10,842 nt of DNA from an uncultured Collinsella sp. (GCA_947003675.1 CAMQPJ010000025.1:1-10842); one strand, 5' to 3'. Counted from the first letter of the stretch, positions 1 to 6,994 are shown. Translations and numbers: made by a program. The notes: generated from the letters alone by a model not told the origin.

Positions 1-62
<62 letters not shown>

Positions 63-180
63 GCGGGGGTCCTGTGTAGTCACCCTTTAGGCGGAACTCT
101 CCTATTTATTTGGATGAGTCGTTTACTTACTTGTACTGTTACCGTCTTCCCGCTCTTGTTGGGGTATGCTTTGTTCGTAT

Positions 181-197
181 GTAAACGTATGACATGT
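181..197 (+). promoter_or_regulatory. Probable autoregulatory operator (O1) of the LacI-family regulator
   Basis: The 17-mer GTAAACGTATGACATGT matches the tandem operators at 1330-1363 at 14 of 17 positions against the first of them, including the central CG typical of LacI-family sites. It lies 18 bp before the chosen regulator start. A weak candidate promoter (TTGTTG at 156-161, TATGTA at 178-183, 16-bp spacer) would put the operator at the transcription start. Autorepression is inferred from this position. The rest of the 61-180 upstream stretch shows no gene I can support. Confidence 0.55.
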
Positions 198-214
198 TGA
201 TGGGGGAGGGTGCT

Positions 215-1225
215 ATGGCTCGCGAGAGTGCTCGTTCTAAGGATACGGCTAAGCCTGGCATCAAGGAAGTTGCGGCGGTGGCGGGGGTTTCGCCTACTAC
301 GGTATCTCGCGTGCTTAATAATCGCGGCTATATTAGCCAAGAGACCCGCGATAAGGTCCATGCCGCGATGAAGCGCATCAACTATACGCCCAACGATATC
401 GCCCGTGCCATGCTCAACGGTCGCCTGAATCTTATCGGTATGATCGTCCCCTATGTCAGCAGTCCGTTTCATGCCCAAGTGGTTCAAGTCATTGAGCATA
501 CCCTGGCCGAAAACGGTTTTAAGATGCTGCTGTGCAATAGCGCCAATCGACCCGAGCTTGAGCGCTCTTATATCGACATGCTTCGACGCAATATGGTTGA
601 TGGCGTCATCGTCAACTCGCTTAATATCGGTGCCGAGGCGTATGCCGAGATGGGTTTGAGTCTGGTTGGTATCGACTGCGACCTTGGCGAGGCCTCTGTT
701 CAGATTGCGAGCGACAGCTATAGTATCGGCGAACTTGCCACGCGTCGCCTGATCGATGACGGGTGTTCGCGCATCCTGTGCCTGCGCAGCAATAGCCGCA
801 TGCGCATGCCTGCCAATAAGCGTACCGATGCCTACCTCGATGTTGTTGAGCAGGCCGGTTTGCCCGCGCTTGTCCGTGAGGTCGAGTTCGTTAAGCCCGA
901 CGACGAAAAGAGCGCGGTCGTTGCGAAGATCCTCGATGAGAACCCCGATATTGACGGCATCTTTGCGGGAGACGACACGATGGCGGCTATCTGTCTTAAC
1001 GTGATGAAGCAGCGCGGCTTGAGCGCTCCGGGCGATATTAAGGTCGTGGGCGCGGATGGTGCCCGCCGCACTATGACGTTTATGCCTGACTTAACAACCG
1101 TTCGCCAAGATATCGATCGCATCGGAGAGCTCGCGGCGCAATCCATCATTGCTCTTATTAACGGCGAAAAGCCCGAATCGAATATCAAGCTCCCCGTTGA
1201 ACTCATTGAGGGTAAAACCGCGTAG
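215..1225 (+). CDS. LacI-family transcriptional regulator of the fructoside locus
   Basis: This is a 336-residue LacI/GalR-type repressor. Residues about 15-36 form the helix-turn-helix (IKEVAAVAGVSPTTVSRVLN). A hinge helix lies at about 59-70, and the rest is a periplasmic-binding-protein-like effector domain, normal in size for the family. The start at 215 is chosen over in-frame ATGs at 194 and 200 because GGGGGAGGG at 202-210 sits four bases before it. The N-terminus is about a dozen residues longer than classic LacI and is basic. It stands directly upstream of the GH32-PTS-GH32 genes, and copies of one operator motif lie before both it and them. It therefore probably represses itself and that operon. 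The effector is unknown; sucrose-6-phosphate, fructose or a fructose phosphate are reasonable guesses. A methionine (Met66) sits where the family usually has the leucine that inserts into DNA. Confidence 0.93.
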   Translation: MARESARSKDTAKPGIKEVAAVAGVSPTTVSRVLNNRGYISQETRDKVHAAMKRINYTPNDIARAMLNGRLNLIGMIVPYVSSPFHAQVVQVIEHTLAENGFKMLLCNSANRPELERSYIDMLRRNMVDGVIVNSLNIGAEAYAEMGLSLVGIDCDLGEASVQIASDSYSIGELATRRLIDDGCSRILCLRSNSRMRMPANKRTDAYLDVVEQAGLPALVREVEFVKPDDEKSAVVAKILDENPDIDGIFAGDDTMAAICLNVMKQRGLSAPGDIKVVGADGARRTMTFMPDLTTVRQDIDRIGELAAQSIIALINGEKPESNIKLPVELIEGKTA

Positions 1226-1278
1226 TTCATCCCGTGCCAAAAGAATTCCTCAAACACCTCTGATGACCGTTCGCCGGC

Positions 1279-1295
1279 ATATGTCAACCGTTTGC
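1279..1295 (-). promoter_or_regulatory. Inverted operator copy (O2)
   Basis: Read on the minus strand, this is GCAAACGGTTGACATAT, identical at 15 of 17 positions to O3 at 1330-1346. It is flanked by a 5-bp inverted repeat (CGGCA at 1275-1279, TGCCG at 1293-1297). Its CG core is 46 bp from that of O3, in opposite orientation. It lies upstream of the operon promoter and could support looping or cooperative repression. Confidence 0.5.
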
Positions 1296-1329
1296 CGACG
1301 ACTGGAACTGCGAAAAGACGTATTGGTGT

Positions 1330-1363
1330 GAAAACGTTTGACATATGAAAACGATTGACATAT
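1330..1363 (+). promoter_or_regulatory. Tandem LacI-type operators O3 and O4
   Basis: Two abutting 17-bp direct repeats, 1330-1346 (GAAAACGTTTGACATAT) and 1347-1363 (GAAAACGATTGACATAT), differ at one base. O3 contains the palindrome AAACGTTT centred on CG, the family hallmark. Both overlap the operon promoter, so binding should block RNA polymerase. Assignment to the neighbouring regulator is inferred from position and from the matching copy before the regulator itself. Confidence 0.7.
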
Positions 1364-1366
1364 CTT
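1338..1366 (+). promoter_or_regulatory. Promoter of the fructoside operon
   Basis: A perfect -35 TTGACA (1338-1343) is followed after 17 bp by TATCTT (1361-1366). Initiation would fall near 1373, about 36 bases before the first GH32 start. The -35 box and spacer lie inside the tandem operators. A second TTGACA at 1355-1360, in the second operator, has no good -10 partner. Confidence 0.6.
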
Positions 1367-1408
1367 GCAGTTGTACCGAGTTAGTATGTCGTGGAAAGGA
1401 AGTCTCGG

Positions 1409-2791
1409 ATGCACAAGGTGTATTACCAGCCTGAGGGAATTTGGGTAGGCGACATCATGCCGTACGGCGAGGACGGCACGTTCTATCTCTATCATCAGCG
1501 TGACACGCGTAACCCCGAACCTTTCGGAGAGCCGTTTGGCTGGGCACTCGCTACGACCAAGGATTTCGTCAACTACAAGGACTTTGGCGAGAGCCTTGAG
1601 CGCGGCGGCGACGAGGAAGTCGACCAGTACATTTATGCCGGCACGGTGTTTAAGGTGGGCGACAAGTACCATGCGCTCTACACTGGTTGCAATCGCGATA
1701 AGGTCCGCGCACGTTTGATGAAGCAGGTTCTTCTTCATGCAACGAGCGACGACGCCGTCAAGTGGGAGAAGAACATCGCCGAGACGCTGCTTCCGCCCCA
1801 GGAGGGTTACGATGACCGCAACTGGCGCGATCCCTTTGTGCTTTGGGATGAGGAGAACGAAGAGTACATGCTCATCCTCGGCACGCGTGTGGGCGAGGAC
1901 AAGCGTCTGATGACCGGCCGCCTGGTCAAGTTCACCTCCAAGGATCTGACCAACTGGGAGTTCCAGGGCGACTGGTGGAACCCGGGCCTGTACACCATGT
2001 TTGAGATGCCTGATCTCTTTAAGATGGGCGACTGGTGGTACCTCGTCTTTTCCGAGTACAGCGACGGCAACAAGACCCGTTACCGCATGTCCAAGTCCAT
2101 CAACGGTCCTTGGATTACCCCCGCTGACGACTCCTTCGACGGCCGCGCGTACTACGCCGCTCGCACCGCATTCGATGGCGAGCGTCGCGTTCTCTTTGGT
2201 TGGGTTCCTACGCGTGACGAGGGCGGCGACCCCAGCTCTTACCTATGGGGTGGCACCTTTATGCCCCTCGAGATCGTTCAGCGTGCCGACGGAACGCTCG
2301 GCACCAAGCTCCCCGACAGCATGCTTGGCGCCTTTGGCGAGGGCAAGGCTGTCGAAGCCTTCGAGCTCTCCTGCGAGTCGGGCAAGGTCGAGCAGGTTTT
2401 GTCTGCAGACGCCGGCTCCACCTACTTGCTCGATACCGACATTGAGCTCGGCGGTAACGCTGCCGGCTTCTCGGTCAAGTTCGCCGAGGACGCCGAGACC
2501 GGTCTTGCCTATGAGTTCCGCGCCAACCTGCGCGAGGGCAAGCTCGAGTTCACGCCGGCTCCCCAGTACCCGTGGTTCCAGGTCAACAACATGGGCCTCG
2601 AGCGTCCGTTGTTCTTTAAGGGCGAGGGCACTCATCATGTGCGCCTGGTCGTTGACGACGATATCGCGACCATCTTTGTCGATGATGTTGCGCTCAACGC
2701 TCGCTTCTGCAACAAGCAGGGCCAGGGTGTGGCGCTTACCGTCACCGACGGTGCGCTCAAGTGCGCAAACGCAACGATCGCGTCTCTGTAG
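1409..2791 (+). CDS. Atypical cytoplasmic GH32 beta-fructosidase
   Basis: This 460-residue protein has the GH32 layout: an N-terminal five-bladed propeller to about residue 300, then a beta-sandwich ending in VRLVVDDDIATIFVDD (typical of the GH32 C-terminus). The catalytic triad seems present: Asp15 in WVGDIMPY (nucleophile), Asp141 in WRDPF (transition-state stabiliser) and Glu199 in FEMPDLF (acid/base). Two signatures differ from classical members: the usual NDPNG is GDIMP and the usual ECPDLF is EMPDLF. There is no signal peptide, so the substrate is intracellular. The ATG at 1409 is chosen over an in-frame GTG at 1391 because AAAGGAAG (1395-1402) is six bases upstream. It is the first gene of the operon and ends 45 bp before the PTS gene. 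It probably cleaves a phosphorylated or imported fructoside other than sucrose-6-phosphate, since a canonical hydrolase follows; the substrate is unknown. Confidence 0.85.
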   Translation: MHKVYYQPEGIWVGDIMPYGEDGTFYLYHQRDTRNPEPFGEPFGWALATTKDFVNYKDFGESLERGGDEEVDQYIYAGTVFKVGDKYHALYTGCNRDKVRARLMKQVLLHATSDDAVKWEKNIAETLLPPQEGYDDRNWRDPFVLWDEENEEYMLILGTRVGEDKRLMTGRLVKFTSKDLTNWEFQGDWWNPGLYTMFEMPDLFKMGDWWYLVFSEYSDGNKTRYRMSKSINGPWITPADDSFDGRAYYAARTAFDGERRVLFGWVPTRDEGGDPSSYLWGGTFMPLEIVQRADGTLGTKLPDSMLGAFGEGKAVEAFELSCESGKVEQVLSADAGSTYLLDTDIELGGNAAGFSVKFAEDAETGLAYEFRANLREGKLEFTPAPQYPWFQVNNMGLERPLFFKGEGTHHVRLVVDDDIATIFVDDVALNARFCNKQGQGVALTVTDGALKCANATIASL

Positions 2792-2836
2792 CGGCAACGA
2801 ACCGTTTTATGATTTAGAAAAGGAATGGAGAGGAAC

Positions 2837-4288
2837 ATGGACTACAAGGCAGTGTCCCAGCAAGTCGTCGACAACGTCGGCGGACTGGAGAACATCGAGG
2901 GCGCCACGCATTGCGTGACCCGTCTGCGTCTGGTGCTCAAGGATACGAGCAAATACAACAAGGCCGAGCTCGAGAACATCGATGGCGTCAAGGGCGTGCT
3001 GTACAACAGCGGCCAGCTCATGATCATCTTCGGTACCGGTACCGTCAACAAGGTTTACGATGAGTTTATGGCTCTGACGGGCGTTAAGGAGATCAGCGCT
3101 TCCGAGGTCAAGGGCGCCGAGGCGGACAAGAAGGGCAAGTTCTTCTCGGTCCTCAAGGTATTCTCGGACATCTTTATCCCCATCATTCCCGCCTTCGTCG
3201 GCGCTGCAATCATCATCGGCCTTAAGTCGCTGATCGTTGCCAACGGCCTCTTCGGCATGGAGGGCAGCCTCGCCGATCACAGCGAGTTCCTCAAGAACCT
3301 CGCAAGCTTCTTTGCCATTATCGCCACCACCTTTGACTACCTGCCTGTCCTGGTTATGTATAGCGCGGTCAAGCGTTTTGGCGGCAACCCGATCCTGGGC
3401 ATCCTCGTCGGTATCGTCATGGTTCACCCGAGTCTTATGAACCGTAACACGTTCGTTATGGACCCGACGGGTGCTGAGTACTGGAACTTCGGTCCGCTCT
3501 CCATCCCCATGGTTGCTTTCCAGGGCGGCGTGTTCCCTGCAATCCTGACTGCCTGGTTTATGGCCAAGGTCGAAAAGATTGCCCAGAAGTACATCCCCGA
3601 GGTCGTCTCGTTTGTCTTTGTCCCGACCGTTACCCTGATTCTTGCTAACGTTGCCCTGTTCACCGTGTTCGGCCCGCTCGGCAACCTGATCGGCGACGTC
3701 CTCGCTGGCGTAATCGATGTCCTGTACAACAGGATGGGCGTCTTTGGTGCCTTTGTCTTCGCCGCGTTCCTGCAGCCGCTCGTCGTTACCGGTACGCATC
3801 AGTTCATCCAGGGTATCGAGGCAAACCTCGTTGCCACGACTGGCTTCAACTACATCCAGGCCATCTGGTCGGTCTCCATCATCGCCCAGGGCGGCGGCGC
3901 CATCGGCATGTACCTCATTCACAAGAAGCACTCCAAAGAGCGCAACATCTGCATGTCGTCCTTTATTCCGACGCTGGTCGGTATCTCCGAGCCCGCTATC
4001 TTTGCTGCAAACATGCGCTACTCGATCATCCCGTTCATCTGCGCATGCATCGGTGCAGGCTGCGGCGGTGCCTTCGTCAAGCTCTTTGAGGTGCGCGCTA
4101 TCGGTCAGGGTCTGACCGGTGTGCTTGGCCTGCTCATCGTTACGCCCGAGACTCTCGTGTGGTATGTGGCTGGCAATCTCATCGCCTTTATCGTGCCGAT
4201 CGTCTTGATCTTTGCCTACAACAAGGCAAAGGGCGTTCCGACCACCGATGAAGAGGGCGCTGGTGCTGGCTTCGATGTCAGCTTCTAG
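2837..4288 (+). CDS. PTS EIIBC permease, sucrose/glucose superfamily
   Basis: This 483-residue membrane permease imports and phosphorylates a sugar. The N-terminal EIIB domain (about 1-90) carries the phosphorylatable cysteine Cys26 in THCVTRLRL. A linker to about 105 is followed by a hydrophobic EIIC domain with many membrane spans, the motif GISEPAIF (382-389) of this superfamily, and TGTHQFI near 318. It stops without an EIIA domain, so it must borrow a glucose-type EIIA encoded elsewhere, as sucrose permeases of the ScrA type do. The start at 2837 has GGAG at 2827-2830; the in-frame ATG at 2825 has its purine-rich stretch too close. With GH32 genes on both sides, sucrose or a short beta-fructoside is the likely substrate, but trehalose- or beta-glucoside-type specificity cannot be ruled out from sequence alone. 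Codon choice is strongly G/C-ending, suggesting high expression. Confidence 0.9.
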   Translation: MDYKAVSQQVVDNVGGLENIEGATHCVTRLRLVLKDTSKYNKAELENIDGVKGVLYNSGQLMIIFGTGTVNKVYDEFMALTGVKEISASEVKGAEADKKGKFFSVLKVFSDIFIPIIPAFVGAAIIIGLKSLIVANGLFGMEGSLADHSEFLKNLASFFAIIATTFDYLPVLVMYSAVKRFGGNPILGILVGIVMVHPSLMNRNTFVMDPTGAEYWNFGPLSIPMVAFQGGVFPAILTAWFMAKVEKIAQKYIPEVVSFVFVPTVTLILANVALFTVFGPLGNLIGDVLAGVIDVLYNRMGVFGAFVFAAFLQPLVVTGTHQFIQGIEANLVATTGFNYIQAIWSVSIIAQGGGAIGMYLIHKKHSKERNICMSSFIPTLVGISEPAIFAANMRYSIIPFICACIGAGCGGAFVKLFEVRAIGQGLTGVLGLLIVTPETLVWYVAGNLIAFIVPIVLIFAYNKAKGVPTTDEEGAGAGFDVSF

Positions 4289-4327
4289 TTGAGCCGTTCA
4301 GCGTAATGTGCGGATAAGTCCATTTGA

Positions 4328-4365
4328 GGAAGGGCGCTCGGCTCGTGCGAGTCGAGCGTCCTTCC
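4328..4365 (+). terminator. Strong hairpin between EIIBC and scrB, possible attenuator or mRNA stabiliser
   Basis: Positions 4328-4344 pair with 4349-4365 over 17 consecutive base pairs (two G-U wobbles) around the loop GTGC. CCCATAGACG follows, with no T-run, so it is not a standard intrinsic terminator on either strand. It could be a partial terminator, or it could protect the upstream transcript from 3' decay and so give less of the downstream hydrolase than of the permease. Confidence 0.5.
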
Positions 4366-4389
4366 CCATAGACGAGAAAGTCAACGGCG

Positions 4390-5832
4390 ATGTTTAATCA
4401 AAAAAATAAGGTGACACGCGCGGACTATGAGCAGTGGCGTGCCGGACAGGATGAGACGGCGGGTCGCATCGCGTCCGACCCCGATAGGCTCCTGTTCCAT
4501 GTGGAGCCTGAGCTTGGCTGGCTCAACGACCCCAACGGTTTGGTTCAGATTGGTGATACGTATCACATCTATCATCAATACGATCCGTTCGATGCTGCGC
4601 ATGGCGGTCCAGTGCTTTGGAACCATCTGACGACAAAGGATTTTGTGACGTACGAGAATCACGGCCCCGCGCTGTTCCCCGATTCCGATTTGGATTCGAA
4701 CGGAGCGTATTCTGGTTCTGCCTTTGTACGCGATGGCAAGATTCACTACTTCTATACCGGCAACGTCAAGCATTTTGACCGCGATGATTACGACTACGTG
4801 TTGACGGGCCGTGAGCAAAACCAGATTCATATGGTTGCCGAGAATCCCGACGAATTGGGCGAGAAGTGCATAGCTGTTGGACCGGTCGATTACCCCGACG
4901 ATATCGGTACGCACGTGCGCGACCCCAAGATCCTTGAGCACGATGGTATCTACTACATGGTTCTGGGCGCTCGTACGAAAGACGACCGTGGCTGCGTGCT
5001 TGTCTATACCTCGCGCAATCTTGAGGACTGGAGCTATGCGACGCGCATTGAGTTGGGCGAGAAGTTTGGCTTTATGTGGGAGTGCCCCGATCTGTTTGAG
5101 CTCGATGGCGAGCTTATTCTCGTTTGCTGTCCGCAGGGTGTGCCTGCCGATGGTTGGCGTTACCGCAATCCGCATCAGTGCGTGTGGTTCCCCATCGAGG
5201 CCGATTGGGAGGCGCCGAGCTTTAAAATCGTCGGGCAGGGCATGCCCCCGATGGTCGATGCCGGTTTTGATTTCTATGCTCCGCAGTCCTTTGAGGATGC
5301 TGCAGGCCGGCGTTTGATGATCGGATGGTCGGGTTGCCCCGATGCGACGGCAGAAAACCCGACGGTGGCGCGCGGGTGGCAGTGCGCGTTGACGGTGCCG
5401 CGAGAGCTGAGCATGCGCGATGGTAAGCTCTGCCAGCAGCCGGCGCACGAGATTGAGAGGATGCGCGGCGACTGCGTTCGCGCGACAGGCGGTGAAACCG
5501 TTGAGGAGCCGGGACGCCTGTTTGATCTTGTGGTTTCCTGTGAGGGCGCCAAGATGGTCGAGCTGGAAATCCGCAAGGGTGTGTTTGTACGTTATGCGGA
5601 CGGGATGCTTACCCTCGACATGGGTGACGAAGGCTATGGGCGCGACCAAAGGTCGATCGAGCTCAGCGAGCTTCGCGACCTGCGCGTGCTTTCGGACACT
5701 ACGATGGTCGAGATTTTTGCCAACAGCGGCGAGGCGGCACTTACGAGCCGTACCTATTCGCCGGCGGTTTCGGCGATGGGGTTGTATGCCGAGGGTGCGG
5801 CGTCGATGGATTTCTACCGCCTCGCGCATTAA
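4390..5832 (+). CDS. scrB: Sucrose-6-phosphate hydrolase (GH32 beta-fructofuranosidase)
   Basis: This 480-residue cytoplasmic enzyme should cleave sucrose-6-phosphate into glucose-6-phosphate and fructose. All classical GH32 motifs are visible: WLNDPNG (44-50, nucleophile Asp47), YHQYDP (61-66), GAYSGSA (105-111), HVRDPK (175-180, Asp178) and WECPDLF (230-236, acid/base Glu231). The C-terminal sandwich holds TMVEIFANSGEAALTSRTY, typical of the family. Length fits bacterial ScrB. There is no signal peptide. The ribosome site before 4390 is poor (GAGAAAG at 4374-4380), which with the hairpin upstream suggests lower expression than the permease. No separate promoter is clear in the 101-bp gap, so it is probably co-transcribed with the permease. 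No fructokinase gene follows. Sucrose-6-phosphate is inferred from the adjacent PTS; other phosphorylated fructosides are possible. Confidence 0.92.
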   Translation: MFNQKNKVTRADYEQWRAGQDETAGRIASDPDRLLFHVEPELGWLNDPNGLVQIGDTYHIYHQYDPFDAAHGGPVLWNHLTTKDFVTYENHGPALFPDSDLDSNGAYSGSAFVRDGKIHYFYTGNVKHFDRDDYDYVLTGREQNQIHMVAENPDELGEKCIAVGPVDYPDDIGTHVRDPKILEHDGIYYMVLGARTKDDRGCVLVYTSRNLEDWSYATRIELGEKFGFMWECPDLFELDGELILVCCPQGVPADGWRYRNPHQCVWFPIEADWEAPSFKIVGQGMPPMVDAGFDFYAPQSFEDAAGRRLMIGWSGCPDATAENPTVARGWQCALTVPRELSMRDGKLCQQPAHEIERMRGDCVRATGGETVEEPGRLFDLVVSCEGAKMVELEIRKGVFVRYADGMLTLDMGDEGYGRDQRSIELSELRDLRVLSDTTMVEIFANSGEAALTSRTYSPAVSAMGLYAEGAASMDFYRLAH

Positions 5833-5918
5833 CCGTGCGTGGAGCACGATTGGACTTGCCGGGCGGAATGTGTCGCAGTTGCCGCAGCGAACTACCGTTT
5901 ATCGCGTATAGCGACCGT

Positions 5919-5958
5919 TTGCGGGATAAGTAACACTCATTTATAAACCGTGTAAAAT
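5919..5958 (+). promoter_or_regulatory. Candidate promoter(s) of the DegV-family gene
   Basis: Two overlapping sigma-70-like arrangements are visible. One is TTGCGG (5919-5924), 17 bp, TATAAA (5942-5947). The other is GTAACA (5930-5935), 17 bp, TAAAAT (5953-5958). The second would start RNA near 5965, exactly where the structured leader begins. The heptamer ACCGTTT occurs twice just upstream (5894-5900 and 5914-5920), 20 bp apart, and could be a regulator site. Confidence 0.5.
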
Positions 5959-5965
5959 CTCAGTT

Positions 5966-6054
5966 AAGCACGGAGTTTTCCAGGGAGACGCTGTCCTTTG
6001 TTGTGTGCAAGGGGCGGCGTCTCTTTGGTGCTTGGATGCTGTTGTGCAACAGTG
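5966..6054 (+). ncRNA. Structured leader upstream of the DegV-family gene (or a small RNA)
   Basis: Hand folding gives an outer helix AAGCAC (5966-5971) with GTGCTT (6028-6033). It encloses a small hairpin (GGA 5972-5974 with TCC 5979-5981) and a long hairpin in which 5985-6000 pairs with 6008-6023 over 16 bp (three G-U) around a 7-base loop. Together these form a three-way junction. A further hairpin lies at 6037-6054 (core CTGTT/AACAG). The long stem is followed by only three T's. I match it to no riboswitch, 6S or SRP RNA I know. It could be a regulatory leader, a small RNA, or the terminator of the fructoside operon. Confidence 0.4.
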
Positions 6055-6108
6055 CGGCGGCGCGTGTCATGTATTGAAAAGCCAATGTCGAGATGGGTCG
6101 TGATAATA

Positions 6109-6963
6109 ATGGGCAAGTACGTAATCGTGGTTGAGTCTGGGTCGGATGTGACGCCGGAGCTCTGCGAGCGCTACGGCATCGTGCGCGTGCCCATGCATGT
6201 CACGATTGGTGACGAGACCGTCGAGGACGGCTCCATCGATCCGCTCGAGATTTACTCGCGCTGCAACGAGTTTGGCGTGATGCCCAAGACCAGTGGCTGT
6301 GCGCCTGCGGATTTTGCTCACGTGTACGACCGCATTCACGCTGAGCAGCCTGACGCGACCATTTTGCATCTTGCGTATTCCGAGGCCACGACCTGTTCGC
6401 ATCAGTCCTCTAAGATTGCAGCAGAGGGGCGCGACTACGTGTTCTCCATGGACACGCGCTTTGTCTCGGTGGGCCAGTCGCTCGTTGTCGTCGAAACCGC
6501 TAAGTATATCGAAGCCCATCCAGATGCTACCGTCGACGAGATCTTTGCTTTTACGAATTCCGTCATGGACCGTGTGCTGCTGGGCTTTGTTCCTACCGAC
6601 CTAGCCTTCCTTAAGGCGGGCGGTCGTCTGTCCAACGTGGCATTCCTTGGCGCCCACCTGCTCAAGATAAAGCCCTGCATTGAGGTAACGGGCGGTAAGT
6701 TTGTGGCGACCAAGAAGTTCCGTGGCTCTATGCTCAAATGCGCCCGCGCCTTTATTGACCACATGGTTGAGAAGGGCGAGATTGACTACTCGCACATTGG
6801 CCTGGCGTATTCGGTAGGCCTTTCCCAGGAGCTGCGCGACGACATGGAAGTCTATGCGCACGACCTGGGCTTTAAGGACGTTACCTGGACTCAGGTCGGT
6901 GGCGTCATCTCGAGCCATTGCGGCCCGACCGCCTTCGGTGCGGTGCTCACGCTTAAAGCGTAA
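6109..6963 (+). CDS. DegV-family fatty-acid-binding protein (FakB-like)
   Basis: This is a 284-residue DegV protein, the usual length for the family. Family members bind a fatty acid and present it to a FakA-type kinase to make acyl-phosphate for phospholipid synthesis. Visible signatures are VESGSDV at 8-14, PKTSG at 59-63 (the conserved TS near the lipid head group), LKAGGRLSN at 168-176 and the C-terminal GGVISSHCGPTAFG. No signal peptide or membrane span is seen, so it is cytoplasmic. The reading frame is open upstream to about 5998, but the ATG at 6109 fits the family N-terminus (GKYVIVVESGSD). GTG at 6100 and ATG at 6085 are alternatives, and none has a strong ribosome site (nearest GATGGG at 6092-6097). 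No fakA gene is in the window. Which fatty acid it binds cannot be told from sequence. Confidence 0.9.
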   Translation: MGKYVIVVESGSDVTPELCERYGIVRVPMHVTIGDETVEDGSIDPLEIYSRCNEFGVMPKTSGCAPADFAHVYDRIHAEQPDATILHLAYSEATTCSHQSSKIAAEGRDYVFSMDTRFVSVGQSLVVVETAKYIEAHPDATVDEIFAFTNSVMDRVLLGFVPTDLAFLKAGGRLSNVAFLGAHLLKIKPCIEVTGGKFVATKKFRGSMLKCARAFIDHMVEKGEIDYSHIGLAYSVGLSQELRDDMEVYAHDLGFKDVTWTQVGGVISSHCGPTAFGAVLTLKA

Positions 6964-6994
6964 GGCCTGGCATCTATCGATTTCTATTGCCTCG

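Noticed and set aside
194..214. Earlier start codons for the LacI-family regulator (194 and 200)
   Set aside because: The purine-rich ribosome site at 202-210 lies after them and is correctly spaced for the ATG at 215; O1 also overlaps 194.
1330..1363. Possible CRISPR-like or minisatellite repeat
   Set aside because: Only two adjacent 17-bp units without spacers, overlapping a good promoter next to a LacI-family gene; operators explain it better.
2001..2918. 305-codon plus-strand open frame overlapping the first GH32 gene in another frame
   Set aside because: The product is almost entirely Ser/Arg/Pro/Ala, typical of a shifted frame in GC-rich DNA, and has no ribosome site.
2807..3931. 374-codon minus-strand open frame across the PTS gene
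   Set aside because: It is antisense to a clear EIIBC permease; the product is Asp/Glu/His-rich low-complexity sequence, as expected from the complement of a membrane protein gene.
4381..5847. 488-codon open frame on the minus strand across the sucrose-6-phosphate hydrolase gene
   Set aside because: It is the exact antisense of a gene with all GH32 motifs, gives a His/Arg/Ile-rich sequence with no recognisable domain, and reflects GC-rich codon structure.
5966..6054. 6S RNA, SRP RNA or a known riboswitch
   Set aside because: I see neither the SRP apical GGAA-type loop context nor the 6S long central bubble, and no core of a riboswitch class I know.
5998..6108. N-terminal extension of the DegV-family protein
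   Set aside because: The extra residues (with Cys-Cys-Cys and an Arg run) do not resemble the family, whose N-terminus begins at the residues encoded from 6109, and the segment overlaps the hairpin leader.
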